Origin: Ferrimonas lipolytica
Lineage (GTDB): Bacteria; Pseudomonadota; Gammaproteobacteria; Enterobacterales; Shewanellaceae
Assembly (NCBI RefSeq): GCF_012295575.1
Contig: NZ_CP051180.1
Location: forward strand, 868,001 to 932,000
Direction: 5' to 3'
Length of the DNA: 64,000 nt
The notes beneath the pieces are model-generated. The model worked only from the letters and a program-made list of their open reading frames with translations, was not told the origin of the DNA and searched no databases. Shown here piece by piece: positions 17,153 to 26,368 of the stretch. Both the position numbers and the translations under genes were made by a program. Within the stretch, counting starts at the first letter, position 1. Each line of letters starts with the position of its first letter.

Positions 17153-18697
17153 ATGATTAAGGATTTTATCTTGCCGGATATCGGCGAGGGAGTGGTTGAG
17201 TGTGAGTTGGTTGAGTGGTTAGTCGCTGAAGGCGATGTGATTGCGGAAGATCAGCCTATTGCTGACGTGATGACAGACAAAGCATTGGTGCAGATCCCAG
17301 CTCCGTACGCCGGTACCATCACCAAGCTGTTCTATCGAAAAGGTCAGGTGGCGAAGGTGCACGCGCCACTATTTCAGGTAGAGCTGGCTGATGCAAGCAC
17401 AGCCATCACTGAGGTTGCAGTTGAGCCACCACAAGCTGCAGCAGCTAAGGTGATTGATGATTTTATTTTGCCAGATATTGGCGAAGGAATTGTCGAGTGT
17501 GAGCTGGTTGAATGGTTAGTTGCAGAGGGTGATGTGGTCGAAGAAGATCAGCCTATCTGTGATGTGATGACCGACAAAGCGTTGGTACAAATCCCAGCGA
17601 AACAGCAGGGAACCATCCATAAGCTTTATTACCGTAAAGGCCAAGTAGCTAAGGTGCACCAACCTCTGTTCGCATTAGCGCTGCCAAGCAGCGCCGCTGG
17701 TGCAGCGGCAGCACCTGTCGAGGCTAGCTCGGCAGCAACCCCCGATTCAATGGTGCAAGCTACTGCGCCTGTGCGTCATGGCAAAGCCGTTGCTAGTCCT
17801 GCGGTTAGGCGGTTGGCTCGGGAGCATGAGGTCGACTTGGGTTTAGTTAGCGGTACTGGTAAAAATGGGCGCATCTATAAAGAAGATCTGCATCGCTACC
17901 TAGAATCTGCTCAGTCAGATAGTGCCCCCCTTGCCCTGCCTGAAACCATGCCAATTGAAGCGAAACGGGCTGCGGCTGAGTACGTTGCTGGAACAGACCG
18001 GGTTGAGCCGATTAAGGGCATTAAGGCGGCCATGGCAAAGCAGATGATGGCCTCAGTGCAGAGCATTCCTCACTTCACCTACTGCGACGAACTTGACCTG
18101 ACTGAGCTGGTTGCATTACGGCAAAGCCTGAATGCTCAATATGCGGAGCAGGGGATTAAACTGAGCTTTATGCCGTTTTTCATCAAGGCGTTGTCGTTAG
18201 CGATGAGTCAATATCCTGCTCTAAACAGCCGTGTCAATGATGCTGGCGATGAACAAACCTTCGTGCATGACCACAATATTGGTATCGCGGTTGATGGCAA
18301 GCTTGGCTTGATGGTGCCAAACATTAAGCAGGTGCAGGTGCGGTCTATTCTCGAAGTAGGTGCTGAGGTTGGGCGGCTTATCAGCGCTGCTCGTGATGGC
18401 CGTGTTGCTCCAGCAGATCTCCAAGGCGGCACCATTAGCATCTCTAATATTGGTGCCATTGGTGGTACGGTAGCGACGCCGATCATCAATAAGCCAGAGG
18501 TTGCCATTGTTGCCTTGGGCAAACTGCAAACCTTGCCACGGTTTAATAATGATGGCGAGGTGGAAGCTCGGACTATTATGCAGATCAGCTGGTCTGGTGA
18601 TCATCGGGTGATTGACGGTGCGACTATTGCGCGATTCTGCAATCTGTGGCGCAGTTACCTTGAGCAACCGCAACGGATGATGATGGCGATGCGATAA
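17153..18697 (+). CDS. bkdB: Branched-chain 2-oxoacid dehydrogenase E2 (two lipoyl domains)
   Basis: 514 residues from ATG 17153, preceded by GGGAG at 5-bp spacing (better than GTG 17147). Two tandem lipoyl domains, about residues 1-80 and 102-180, are nearly identical in their cores (Asp-Ile-Gly-Glu-Gly, Glu-Trp-Leu-Val-Ala-Glu-Gly-Asp, and the lipoylated Asp-Lys-Ala). An Ala/Ser/Pro-rich linker follows. The peripheral subunit-binding domain (Ala-Ser-Pro-Ala-Val-Arg-Arg-Leu) lies near 220. The acyltransferase domain ends with the active-site His-Arg-Val-Ile-Asp-Gly. It transfers the branched acyl group to CoA. No dihydrolipoamide dehydrogenase gene follows, so E3 must be shared with another complex. 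Confidence 0.94.
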   Translation: MIKDFILPDIGEGVVECELVEWLVAEGDVIAEDQPIADVMTDKALVQIPAPYAGTITKLFYRKGQVAKVHAPLFQVELADASTAITEVAVEPPQAAAAKVIDDFILPDIGEGIVECELVEWLVAEGDVVEEDQPICDVMTDKALVQIPAKQQGTIHKLYYRKGQVAKVHQPLFALALPSSAAGAAAAPVEASSAATPDSMVQATAPVRHGKAVASPAVRRLAREHEVDLGLVSGTGKNGRIYKEDLHRYLESAQSDSAPLALPETMPIEAKRAAAEYVAGTDRVEPIKGIKAAMAKQMMASVQSIPHFTYCDELDLTELVALRQSLNAQYAEQGIKLSFMPFFIKALSLAMSQYPALNSRVNDAGDEQTFVHDHNIGIAVDGKLGLMVPNIKQVQVRSILEVGAEVGRLISAARDGRVAPADLQGGTISISNIGAIGGTVATPIINKPEVAIVALGKLQTLPRFNNDGEVEARTIMQISWSGDHRVIDGATIARFCNLWRSYLEQPQRMMMAMR

Positions 18698-18703
18698 CCC
18701 TAA

Positions 18704-18728
18704 TATGGCGCCAATGGCGCCTTATTTT
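18704..18728 (+). terminator. Intrinsic terminator of the bkd operon
   Basis: GGCGCC-AAT-GGCGCC hairpin with extended A/T pairs and a TTATTTT tail, just after the E2 stop. Confidence 0.8.
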
Positions 18729-18794
18729 CGCGACAGCCCGTTGAAATCGACTGCATGTAACCAGATATATATGACAGTATTCGCCAGAGTTAGG

Positions 18795-18823
18795 TTAACG
18801 AGTGGAATGGCATCTCGTATAAT
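18795..18823 (+). promoter_or_regulatory. Sigma-70 promoter of nadA
   Basis: TTAACG, 17-bp spacer, then a perfect TATAAT at 18818-18823, 34 bp upstream of the nadA start codon. Confidence 0.65.
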
Positions 18824-18856
18824 GGCGCCAATTAGTTGTAGAGGCATTGACCCAAA

Positions 18857-19921
18857 ATGTTAGAAGCCCCGGTTGTAGATGATTCGCATTACCTTTTTCC
18901 TCCCAAGCCACAGCCAATGTCAGTTGACGAGAAAGCTGTAGCAAAGGAACGCATTAAGCGTTTACTGAAAGAGAAAGATGCGGTTTTGGTAGCGCACTAT
19001 TATACCGATCCTGAGATCCAAGCTCTGGCAGAAGAAACTGGTGGTTGCGTTGCGGATTCATTGGAAATGGCGCGCTTTGGCAATGATCACCCAGCACAAA
19101 CCCTGGTGGTCGCTGGCGTACGTTTTATGGGGGAAACCGCAAAAACGTTAACGCCAAATAAAACCGTATTGATGCCAACTCTCGAAGCAACTTGTTCGCT
19201 TGATTTAGGTTGCCCTGCGGATCAGTTTACTGAGTTTTGTGATGCTCACCCTGATCATACCGTGGTGGTATACGCCAACACCTCTGCAGCAGTTAAAGCC
19301 CGTGCGGATTGGGTGGTTACCTCGTCGATTGCGCTAGAAATTGTTGAACATCTCGATAGTGAAGGACACCAGATCATCTGGGGGCCAGATCGTCATCTAG
19401 GCAGTTACATTGCTAAACAAACTGGCGCAGATATGCTGATGTGGCAGGGCGCTTGTATCGTCCATGATGAGTTTAAAGCCAAGGCGTTGTTTGATCTGAA
19501 AGCTCAGAATCCTCATGCGGCGGTGCTAGTACACCCAGAATCACCGGAATCTGTGGTTGCTATTGCTGATGCGGTCGGCTCGACTTCACAGCTAATTAAA
19601 GCCAGCCAAGAGATGGACAATGACATGTTCATCGTCGCGACCGATAAAGGGATCTTCTACAAGATGGAGCAGCTGTCTCCAAATAAGACCTTTATTGAAG
19701 CGCCAACAGGTGGTAACGGCGCAACTTGCCGTAGCTGTGCTCACTGCCCATGGATGGCGATGAATGGCTTAGCAGCGATTGAGAACTCGCTGATTAGCTC
19801 AGATCGCACCGATCATGAAGTGCATGTTGATCCGGAGCTAGCCAAGCAAGCGATGCTGCCGCTGAATCGGATGCTTGATTTTGCCGCTACCTTAAATGAG
19901 GTTGTTAAAGGTAACGCCTAA
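18857..19921 (+). CDS. nadA: Quinolinate synthase NadA
   Basis: 354-residue [4Fe-4S] enzyme that condenses iminoaspartate with dihydroxyacetone phosphate to quinolinate for NAD synthesis. Seen: His-Tyr-Tyr-Thr-Asp-Pro-Glu-Ile near residue 43, [11 protein letters not shown], the cluster cysteine region Cys-Ser-Leu-Asp-Leu-Gly-Cys, Val-Val-Thr-Ser-Ser, Gly-Pro-Asp-Arg-His-Leu-Gly, His-Pro-Glu-Ser, and the C-terminal [10 protein letters not shown]. Length matches the family (about 350). Monocistronic, with its own promoter and a terminator whose T-run is occupied by a repeat element. Confidence 0.97.
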   Translation: MLEAPVVDDSHYLFPPKPQPMSVDEKAVAKERIKRLLKEKDAVLVAHYYTDPEIQALAEETGGCVADSLEMARFGNDHPAQTLVVAGVRFMGETAKTLTPNKTVLMPTLEATCSLDLGCPADQFTEFCDAHPDHTVVVYANTSAAVKARADWVVTSSIALEIVEHLDSEGHQIIWGPDRHLGSYIAKQTGADMLMWQGACIVHDEFKAKALFDLKAQNPHAAVLVHPESPESVVAIADAVGSTSQLIKASQEMDNDMFIVATDKGIFYKMEQLSPNKTFIEAPTGGNGATCRSCAHCPWMAMNGLAAIENSLISSDRTDHEVHVDPELAKQAMLPLNRMLDFAATLNEVVKGNA

Positions 19922-19944
19922 GCAACTAAACTTACCCTTATTAA

Positions 19945-19968
19945 GCACCGTAATCACGGTGCTTTTTT
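19945..19968 (+). terminator. Intrinsic terminator of nadA
   Basis: GCACCGT / ACGGTGC stem, 4-nt loop, then six T. Repeat copy 2 begins 2 bp after the T-run. Confidence 0.93.
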
Positions 19969-19970
19969 GT

Positions 19971-20263
19971 GGCTGTGTACCAACTAAGTGTTGTTGTTTA
20001 CAATGTTGTTAACGCACCGGCTAGGCGAGTTTTGATACAAGGAGAAAGCACTGCCGTCGTTGATCTTCTGCCACATTGGAACAGTCCAGCGAAGCGTTTT
20101 GGATTGCGACCTAAGGCAAGGGGGGAGATTCCAAAGGGGCGAAGCAGCCCCCTAATGCATACAAGAATGTGCCGTCGCCACCGCGACATAACCCTTTAAG
20201 AGCACTGCAATCGGTGAAGCCGAAGGCTTAAGATAAACTTCAACAGCTAACTATGACCCAGCC
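19971..20263 (+). repeat. MITE-like repeat, copy 2
   Basis: 293 bp. Left tip GGCTGTGTACC, right tip ATGACCCAGCC. Flanks are TTTTTTGT (19963-19970) and TTTTTTAT (20264-20271), an 8-bp target duplication with one mismatch, made from the T-tract of the nadA terminator. Same orientation as copies 1, 3 and 6. Internal hairpins include GTCGC...GCGAC and AGCC-GAA-GGCT. Confidence 0.92.
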
Positions 20264-20282
20264 TTTTTTATAGGGTAATAAG

Positions 20283-21089
20283 ATGGATGACAGCGTAGTA
20301 ACCGCAGTTCAACAACGGCTTGTTAACCAATATCAGCGCATGCTGAGCCAAGTTGAGACTATTGCTAGCAATAATGATGTTGAGGCAGTTCATCGCTATC
20401 GAGTGAGCTTACGTAAGAGCCGCTGTTTATTGGCAATATTTGCTGATGAGCTGGCAAATACTCCCGCGGCAACGTTGGCAGCCAGCTTTAAGCAGCAAGC
20501 GCACGTGTCGAATGCTGTGCGCGATATTGACGTATTTATTGCGGCTGTCGACATCCCCATGATTATTGATTACCTATTGCAGCAGCGGCTGTTACTACAA
20601 CAACAATTACGACAACGGCTTGGTGATTTACAGCGGGAGCGGCAACTGTGTCTCAGCTGTTTGCTGTTGCCGTGGCCAACAACTGCAGTGACGTTATCTG
20701 CAGCGGTAGCAACTCAGTTGCAGCAATTACAACAGCGGAGCATAGCTGCAAGTAAGTTGGCGGTGTCGACCGGTAAAGATAAGCATTGGCACAAATTGCG
20801 TTTATTGATTAAAGCCCAGCGCTACTTAATTGAGTTGTGCCTAGATAACCATCACAGTGACGCGTCGCTATGGCAACAACGATTAGGCGAGTTTAATGAC
20901 AACTGTAATCAACTCCAGTTTTTGACTGACTTACCCCTTCAACCAAAAAGGTTGCAACGGCAGCTGAGAAAGTTAACGAAGAGGTTAAAGCAGCAAAAAA
21001 AACAACAAAAGCGCGAGTTGACGGTACTGGTTGAGCAGGAGTTGACTAAAAAAGATGCGTTCGGTTTAAAGTTGAAAAATAGCAGTTGA
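20283..21089 (+). CDS. CHAD domain protein
   Basis: 268 residues, all helical and strongly basic in its C-terminal part. The CHAD signature appears early: Val-His-Arg-Tyr-Arg-Val-Ser-Leu-Arg-Lys-Ser-Arg, then Arg-Asp-Ile-Asp-Val-Phe near residue 83. Conserved His and Arg/Lys of this fold bind polyphosphate. There is no CYTH or triphosphatase domain, so this is a stand-alone CHAD protein. The C-terminus is an Arg/Lys/Gln-rich helix. The tRNA-Ser promoter overlaps its stop codon. It starts 19 bp after repeat copy 2, which must therefore lie in or next to its promoter region. Role inferred: polyphosphate granule association. Confidence 0.82.
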   Translation: MDDSVVTAVQQRLVNQYQRMLSQVETIASNNDVEAVHRYRVSLRKSRCLLAIFADELANTPAATLAASFKQQAHVSNAVRDIDVFIAAVDIPMIIDYLLQQRLLLQQQLRQRLGDLQRERQLCLSCLLLPWPTTAVTLSAAVATQLQQLQQRSIAASKLAVSTGKDKHWHKLRLLIKAQRYLIELCLDNHHSDASLWQQRLGEFNDNCNQLQFLTDLPLQPKRLQRQLRKLTKRLKQQKKQQKRELTVLVEQELTKKDAFGLKLKNSS

Positions 21090-21113
21090 CGACAACCGAT
21101 GAACTCCCTAATA
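21085..21113 (+). promoter_or_regulatory. Promoter of tRNA-Ser
   Basis: TTGACG, 17-bp spacer, TAATAT, followed by a GC-rich discriminator (GCGCTTCCCG) typical of stringently controlled stable RNA promoters. The -35 overlaps the CHAD stop codon. Confidence 0.75.
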
Positions 21114-21162
21114 TGCGCTTCCCGTAGCGAGTGAGAACTCGATAAACATCGAACAATTTAAA

Positions 21163-21250
21163 GGTCAGGTGTCCGAGTGGCTGAAGGAGCACGCCTGGAA
21201 AGTGTGTATACGGCAACGTATCGAGAGTTCGAATCTCTCCCTGACCGCCA
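21163..21250 (+). tRNA. tRNA-Ser (GGA)
   Basis: 88 nt including encoded CCA. Acceptor stem GGTCAGG pairs with CCTGACC. Anticodon GGA lies in the loop of CCTGGAAAG. A long class II variable arm and the TTCGAAT T-loop are present. Very close in sequence to E. coli serW/serX. Confidence 0.97.
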
Positions 21251-21262
21251 TATAAACAACAA

Positions 21263-21295
21263 CGCCCCGCACGAAAGTGCGGGGCGTTTTTGTTT
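21263..21295 (+). terminator. Intrinsic terminator of tRNA-Ser
   Basis: CGCCCCGCAC-GAAA-GTGCGGGGCG stem-loop followed by TTTTTGTTT. Repeat copy 3 starts at the last base of this T-tract. Confidence 0.95.
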
Positions 21296-21594
21296 GGTTG
21301 TGTACCAATTAAGGGTTGTTCTTGCCAATGCTGTTAAAGCACCGGTTAGGCGAGCTTTGAAACAAGGGCAAAGCACTACCGCCGTTGCTCTTCTGCCGCA
21401 TTGGAGCAGTCCAGCGAAGCGTTTTGGAATGCGACCTAAGGCAAAGGGGATTCCAAACGGGGCGGAGCTTCCCCTAATGCATACAAGAATGTGCCGCCAA
21501 CGCGACATAACCCCTTAATAGTCTGCAACCGATAGAGCCGAAGGCTTGATATTAACTTCAACACTTAACCTCAACACTTAACTGTGACACAGCC
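21296..21594 (+). repeat. MITE-like repeat, copy 3
   Basis: 299 bp with a perfect 8-bp target duplication TTTTGTTT (21288-21295 and 21595-21602). Left tip GGTTGTGTACC (one change from the family GGCTGTGT), right tip GTGACACAGCC. Near the right end the segment TCAACACTTAAC is repeated, adding a few bases. Inserted into the T-tract of the tRNA-Ser terminator. Confidence 0.95.
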
Positions 21595-21735
21595 TTTTGT
21601 TTATATGGTCAGTGAAGATTTTGGTTCTAAACCTTAGTTCGCCATCGCCATCGCCATCGCCGTAGGCACTCATCTCTTCTAAGCGCTTGCTCGCTAACCG
21701 TGATGGTAAACGAGCAGTCTGTTGCTTCGCTGTGC

Positions 21736-23109
21736 TCAACAGCCCGATTTATTAAAGATCTTATCTGCCCACAGAGTCAGTCCCGAGGTTACGCTGCCGA
21801 AGTTATCGGCTGAAACCATTGGGATCTGATAGCGTTGCCATAGGTAATCCTTGATAAACGGCGCATTGGCGCTACCACCGGTGAGGAATAGCACGTCCGG
21901 TTTGCAACTGGATTGGGCGATCACGTCATCGATTAATACCGACATACGTTTCAGCAGTTGTTGGGCCGCTTCGGTGAAGTTGGCGCGGTCGACGACAGTA
22001 GCCAGTTCGGGCTCTAGGAAATCCAGTGCTACCTTGGCTTGCTCTAACTCACTCAAGGCGATTTTAGCGCGTTCTGCACAGGCACTAAGCTGGAAGGTCA
22101 TGTGCTGTTGTTGCAGAGTTAGGATCCGCATCAAGGTTGTTAGCTCTGGCTGGCGTTGCAGCTCCGACAGCATCGCTCTGGTGTCGTTGCGATAAAAACG
22201 TGTTTGATCTGAGATGTTGTTTACCGAAGCAGCGTCGATGAACGGCTTGTTGGGGATAGGGCGTCCCTTACCGTCTTTCAGTCGTGAGCCGAGAGTTGGC
22301 ATTAAACAGTTAAAGTTCAGTGCGATATCAAAGTCATTACCGCCGATCCGTTCGCCGCTGTAGCCCAATACCCATTCGTCGTGACGTTCACTTAAGTCGC
22401 TGCCCGCGGCCATCTGCAACATGGAGATATCCGAAGTACCACCACCGATATCCACTACCAATACGTTCTGCTGTTGCTGCAGCTGTTGTTGGTAGCTTAA
22501 ACCGGCGGCAATCGGCTCATACAGAAATTCAACTTGGTCAAAACCTGCGAATTTAGCGGCGCGAGTCAGTACTTCGGTGGCTTGGGTATTACTGCGGTGG
22601 CTATCGAGCCCCTGAAAATTAACCGGACGACCAATCACAACCTTCTTAATCGGTGCTAAACCCGTTTGTTCCGCTTGGTGACGCAGGTGCCACATGGTTG
22701 AAGCACAAATGTCTTCAAACATCTGCTGCTGCCGTGGGGTAATGCCACTGGAGCCGAGAAAGGATTTAGGGCTACGAACGTAGTAACAGTCCGCAGGATC
22801 AACTAGGTACTTGTCGAGAGCATCAACGCCGAAGGCCAATTGGTCATCGTAGCCATCAAGCTTGGCTTCACGCAGGGCATTAAGACTGGCACCTAGGTTA
22901 GGGCGGGCTTGCTGATATGGCTGCTCTAGCCCTTGGCTTTTAAGCTGTTGATATAGCCAACCAGAGATCACTTCTGGCTGCGGTGCGTAAAGGGTCGAAG
23001 GAAGGTAGTGGCCGTGTTGGGGCAGATTTACCAGTGTTGGTTGGTTATCTGTTATTACACCAAAGGCACAGTTAGATGTACCGAAATCAAAACCTGCAAT
23101 TGTACTCAT
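21736..23109 (-). CDS. yegD: Hsp70-family chaperone YegD
   Basis: 457-residue actin-like ATPase of the Hsp70 superfamily, without the C-terminal peptide-binding domain of DnaK. Seen: phosphate-1 loop Gly-Phe-Asp-Phe-Gly-Thr-Ser-Asn-Cys near residue 6, Val-Ile-Gly-Arg-Pro-Val-Asn-Phe, Tyr-Glu-Pro-Ile-Ala-Ala-Gly-Leu, phosphate-2 Val-Asp-Ile-Gly-Gly-Gly-Thr-Ser-Asp, and Leu-Thr-Gly-Gly-Ser-Ala. Length matches E. coli YegD (450). Clients unknown. Stands alone on the minus strand. Confidence 0.93.
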   Translation of the reverse strand: MSTIAGFDFGTSNCAFGVITDNQPTLVNLPQHGHYLPSTLYAPQPEVISGWLYQQLKSQGLEQPYQQARPNLGASLNALREAKLDGYDDQLAFGVDALDKYLVDPADCYYVRSPKSFLGSSGITPRQQQMFEDICASTMWHLRHQAEQTGLAPIKKVVIGRPVNFQGLDSHRSNTQATEVLTRAAKFAGFDQVEFLYEPIAAGLSYQQQLQQQQNVLVVDIGGGTSDISMLQMAAGSDLSERHDEWVLGYSGERIGGNDFDIALNFNCLMPTLGSRLKDGKGRPIPNKPFIDAASVNNISDQTRFYRNDTRAMLSELQRQPELTTLMRILTLQQQHMTFQLSACAERAKIALSELEQAKVALDFLEPELATVVDRANFTEAAQQLLKRMSVLIDDVIAQSSCKPDVLFLTGGSANAPFIKDYLWQRYQIPMVSADNFGSVTSGLTLWADKIFNKSGC

Positions 23110-23359
23110 CTATGCACTACCGTTTTCGAAAATGGTCAGCGAGGGTAGCGATCGCTCAGTGGATTTACAAGTGATTTTAGTGGCTAGTAGGGCAAGGTTT
23201 GCTAGCAACTATTGAAATTCTAACGCAGGTGATAACAGCACTAAAAATGGCTAACAAACTGATTATCAAGGATGAAGGTAAGTTTTTTCTAATCATTCAA
23301 ATAACTGTAACAATTGGCAGAGATAATCACTAGGCATCCTATGTGAATCAACCTCCTTG
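23110..23359 (+). other. Intergenic region, possible small RNA upstream of an orphan terminator
   Basis: Between the yegD start (minus) and the 105-residue gene end (minus) there is no plus-strand gene, yet a strong plus-strand terminator sits at 23360-23389. A GATAAT-like -10 lies near 23324. Just before the hairpin is the single-stranded motif AACCTCCTT, complementary to a Shine-Dalgarno sequence. A short plus-strand RNA ending at the terminator is possible. There is no homology basis. Confidence 0.35.
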
Positions 23360-23389
23360 TGCACGCAAACCTAAGCGTGCATTTTTTTT
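23360..23389 (+). terminator. Orphan intrinsic terminator, plus strand
   Basis: TGCACGC / GCGTGCA stem, 8-nt loop, then eight T on the plus strand. The T-run orientation does not suit the neighbouring minus-strand gene. Confidence 0.85.
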
Positions 23390-23401
23390 GCTGTTTTTTC
23401 G

Positions 23402-23719
23402 CTATCGGGGTAACCGCACCCGTTTTTGTTGTTTGAGTGCACACTTACATAGGTGTCCCTCTAATGCGGGGCAATTCTTACAGGGCTTGCCCTTATACGG
23501 CCGGGTCAGCACGATACCGTGGTGGGGAAAGTGATGGCGTGTACTGGTGGCTTTAGCCAGTCCTAAGTTCGAAATGAAGGTTGAAGCAAGTTGCTCGCAT
23601 TCCACTTGGGTTAAAGCAGTAAAGTCGGTTCCCTGCTTTAACTTATCTTTTATCTGTTGCTTCAGCGCCTTTTGCAGCATTTTAGCGGCTTGCTTATTGC
23701 CGCCTTTATCTTTCGCCAT
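23402..23719 (-). CDS. Small basic protein with Cys cluster, function unknown
   Basis: 105 residues. The N-terminal half is Lys/Gln-rich and helical (Lys-Gln-Ala-Ala-Lys-Met-Leu-Gln-Lys). The C-terminal part has Cys-Lys-Asn-Cys-Pro-Ala then His-Leu-Cys-Lys-Cys, four cysteines spaced like a small zinc or iron-sulfur knuckle, and ends with a basic tail. I do not recognise a named family. It starts with ATG and a GGGGG-type ribosome binding site, and sits between yegD and a penicillin-acylase gene on the same strand. Confidence 0.6.
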   Translation of the reverse strand: MAKDKGGNKQAAKMLQKALKQQIKDKLKQGTDFTALTQVECEQLASTFISNLGLAKATSTRHHFPHHGIVLTRPYKGKPCKNCPALEGHLCKCALKQQKRVRLPR

Positions 23720-23775
23720 AAAACCCCCAACGAATACAGCCTATGCCGATAGTAGCCGATTGGATCTATGAAAGC

Positions 23776-26088
23776 CTATTTGTTTGGCGACAAAATAAGT
23801 GCAGCACGAGTTGGTTGTGCAATGGTAACGGTGCGGTACTGTCCGTTCATGTAATCAATGGCTTGATCGGAGAAATGTTTCGAGTGTGATACCCCGCTTT
23901 GCCCTAATGGGCTGATAACGCGGGCGGTGAGCGGTGACGCCATGTCCACCAATCGACGAGTTGATGGGCCGAATGTCGCTTGCCGTTGCTCGTTTTGGTA
24001 CTGGTAAGAGATGTTATTTATGGCGCGTTTAGAACCATGGATCGGCATACTTGGGCCTTCAAATATCTGTCGCAGTAGGGGATTGGCCCCCATGGCGTGA
24101 CGATGGCGACTTTGTGCACTTTGTTGCCACTTGGGAATATCGGTACCTAGGCTGGATTCGGTTTGTAACCATGCTCGTCTAATGGCGTCTTGCTGGTTTT
24201 GTTGCGAGTATTGGTTGAGGTTGTTCCACCATGGTGAATTGGGGTTTTCCAACACTTGATATAGCATCTTGTCAATCAAGCTCTGGGTCACTAACACCTC
24301 AAAACGATCGCTACCGAGTTCGTCGGCAAAGATCTCTTCAAGTAGGTGGTTGTAGAAACTCTCAAATATGGTTGGTGCAATAAGATCTGCACTGTAAGTA
24401 CCATCCCACTGCTGTAATGCTTGATAGGCACTGCTACCGGTGTCGGTGACGGCAGCTGCGAGCATAGGCTTGAGCATCATTACTCGTAAGTTACGGCTGT
24501 CGTTCTGCAGCTGCTTAAACTCATCGAGATTCCATTGCTGTTGGCTCTCTAGTTGTTCTTGTAGCCACATCGGTCGGAACTTAGGGGCGTAGTAACCAGA
24601 GGCTTCAACTTGCTGCAATGGTTCTGAATATGGGTGGTTAGCGGAAAAAATAATGCCGGAGGTGGGATTAAGCTGTTTGGGATTGCTGGAGAAGTCGTAA
24701 TGGCCTTGGGGCAGGTTGTTGCGCTTGGAGCCGTCAATCATTACTGAGCCACTGATTCCCTCGGCACGCTTAAGGTATTTAGCCACCGCCCATTTGGCAA
24801 TGTTACCTTGATTGTCGGCATAGAGGAGGTTAACCCCTGGCGACCAGATATTTTCTAGGCTCTGTTCGGTTTCCTCTAATGAGGTGGCGTTGACCAATTG
24901 ATAGAGGCCATGCAGTGGCTGATTCCCTGGTTGGGTAAAGGTCCAATATAGTGCAGTGGGCTGATCTAACCCGAGCGCTTGATCGACGCGAGGCCCAAAT
25001 GCCGTTACCTGGCGTTGGTAGTGGAGGCTTTCGCCCCCCTTTATTTCGATTAGCTCATCAATCAGGTCCATTTGCGCGACCTCATCGTCTATCTGGTAGC
25101 CATTGTCGGTTATGGTCAGTTGGTAGAGATCGGCGTCGTCGTTCAATAGCATGGTTAACCCCCATACCCGCTGAGGGGTTTGCCCTAATAGTGGGATGGG
25201 TAAACCGGGCAAGTAGTGACCGTATAGCACCCGCTCAGGAGTATGGATCTGCGCCTCATACCACACTTGTGGGCTGGAGTAGCTGATGTGAGGATCATTA
25301 GCAAACAACGGTGCCCCACTTTCGCTGCGTTCAGCGCTGACGACCCAGCCGTTTGAACCTTGCATCTGGCCCATTGGTAACAGCGAGTCTAACTCTAACT
25401 CCAACCAATCTTGGCTAACTAACTCGATACCATCGAGTTCTGCGGCCGCCCAGTGGTCTTGTAAGGCATGCAGATAAGGCTCATCTAAGTTTTGGCGCAA
25501 GTCAGTCATTAGCGGGTCTTGCTTGAAGGCCGTGGTGAAACTGTGGGCCATATAACTCAGTGTGGCGAATACATCGACTGGCTGGAATGGTTCGGGGGTT
25601 GCGGCCAACAGTTGATACTCTAGCGGAGTGGGTAGGTTTTCAATTGCATTGTTGATGCCATCAACATAGGAGTAAACCCACAGCTGTAATTTAGGATCTT
25701 GGGAAAGTAATGCCTGAGCTTGCTGTTCACTCCATTGACGCATACCAAGGGCGCGGAATAGTTGGTCTGTCTTTACTGCTCGCTCACCAAATAAGGCGGC
25801 AAGTTCGCCCTTACCAACCCGACGTAATAGATCCATTTGAAATAGACGCTCTTTGGCATGCAGCCAACCAAGGGCAACCATGGCATCGGCATCGTTGTTA
25901 GCGTAGAGGGATGGCACTCCATAATCGTCAAATGAGACGGCAATTTTGTTTTGCAGTGCTGGTACAGACTCGATGCCGTGATAGGTCGGGCTGGTTCTCC
26001 ACAGTTGCAGTGCGACAAAGGCAGTTACTATTGTGACAATAGCGAGAACAACGATAAAGACCGCTTTTATTGCGCGACTGAAAAACAT
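23776..26088 (-). CDS. Penicillin acylase family N-terminal nucleophile hydrolase
   Basis: About 770 residues from ATG 26088, chosen because AAGGA lies 5 bp upstream; an in-frame ATG at 26142 has no such site. An N-terminal membrane anchor or uncleaved signal (about residues 8-28) exports it. The alpha chain region has Asp-Asp-Tyr-Gly-Val-Pro and Leu-Gly-Trp-Leu-His-Ala-Lys-Glu-Arg-Leu-Phe-Gln-Met. The autoprocessing site is Gly-Ser-Asn-Gly-Trp, whose Ser would become the nucleophile of the beta chain, followed by Asn-Asp-Pro-His. Near the C-terminus is His-Gly-Ser-Lys-Arg-Ala. Family members cleave amides of penicillins, N-acyl-homoserine lactones or cyclic lipopeptides; the substrate cannot be told from sequence. 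Confidence 0.88.
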   Translation of the reverse strand: MFFSRAIKAVFIVVLAIVTIVTAFVALQLWRTSPTYHGIESVPALQNKIAVSFDDYGVPSLYANNDADAMVALGWLHAKERLFQMDLLRRVGKGELAALFGERAVKTDQLFRALGMRQWSEQQAQALLSQDPKLQLWVYSYVDGINNAIENLPTPLEYQLLAATPEPFQPVDVFATLSYMAHSFTTAFKQDPLMTDLRQNLDEPYLHALQDHWAAAELDGIELVSQDWLELELDSLLPMGQMQGSNGWVVSAERSESGAPLFANDPHISYSSPQVWYEAQIHTPERVLYGHYLPGLPIPLLGQTPQRVWGLTMLLNDDADLYQLTITDNGYQIDDEVAQMDLIDELIEIKGGESLHYQRQVTAFGPRVDQALGLDQPTALYWTFTQPGNQPLHGLYQLVNATSLEETEQSLENIWSPGVNLLYADNQGNIAKWAVAKYLKRAEGISGSVMIDGSKRNNLPQGHYDFSSNPKQLNPTSGIIFSANHPYSEPLQQVEASGYYAPKFRPMWLQEQLESQQQWNLDEFKQLQNDSRNLRVMMLKPMLAAAVTDTGSSAYQALQQWDGTYSADLIAPTIFESFYNHLLEEIFADELGSDRFEVLVTQSLIDKMLYQVLENPNSPWWNNLNQYSQQNQQDAIRRAWLQTESSLGTDIPKWQQSAQSRHRHAMGANPLLRQIFEGPSMPIHGSKRAINNISYQYQNEQRQATFGPSTRRLVDMASPLTARVISPLGQSGVSHSKHFSDQAIDYMNGQYRTVTIAQPTRAALILSPNK

Positions 26089-26368
26089 ACCCATCCTTGG
26101 TGTAAGTACTAACGCCTGTGACTTTATTGATACCATCTGCATTGCAGAAGTAAAGCACTAAGTTACTGTTTTTATGTTTTTTTTGAATTTTGGTATGGGC
26201 ATTGTCTGTAGCGTTAATCGGCACTTTTCTTGCTGAGTGCAGTGAGCGACGATAAAGGTATTTGGTTTTTGTCTGCTGGACAATGGATGTGGTGGGAGGA
26301 GGAGGTTGTGATCAGCGTAAGCCTAACGGCTACGCTGACGATATTGGAAGCTAACGGTGATGGTGTGG

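Noticed and set aside
21638-21665. Short GCCATC tandem repeat near the yegD 3' end
   Set aside because: Only about four units in a non-coding spot with no stem or gene context; likely slippage.
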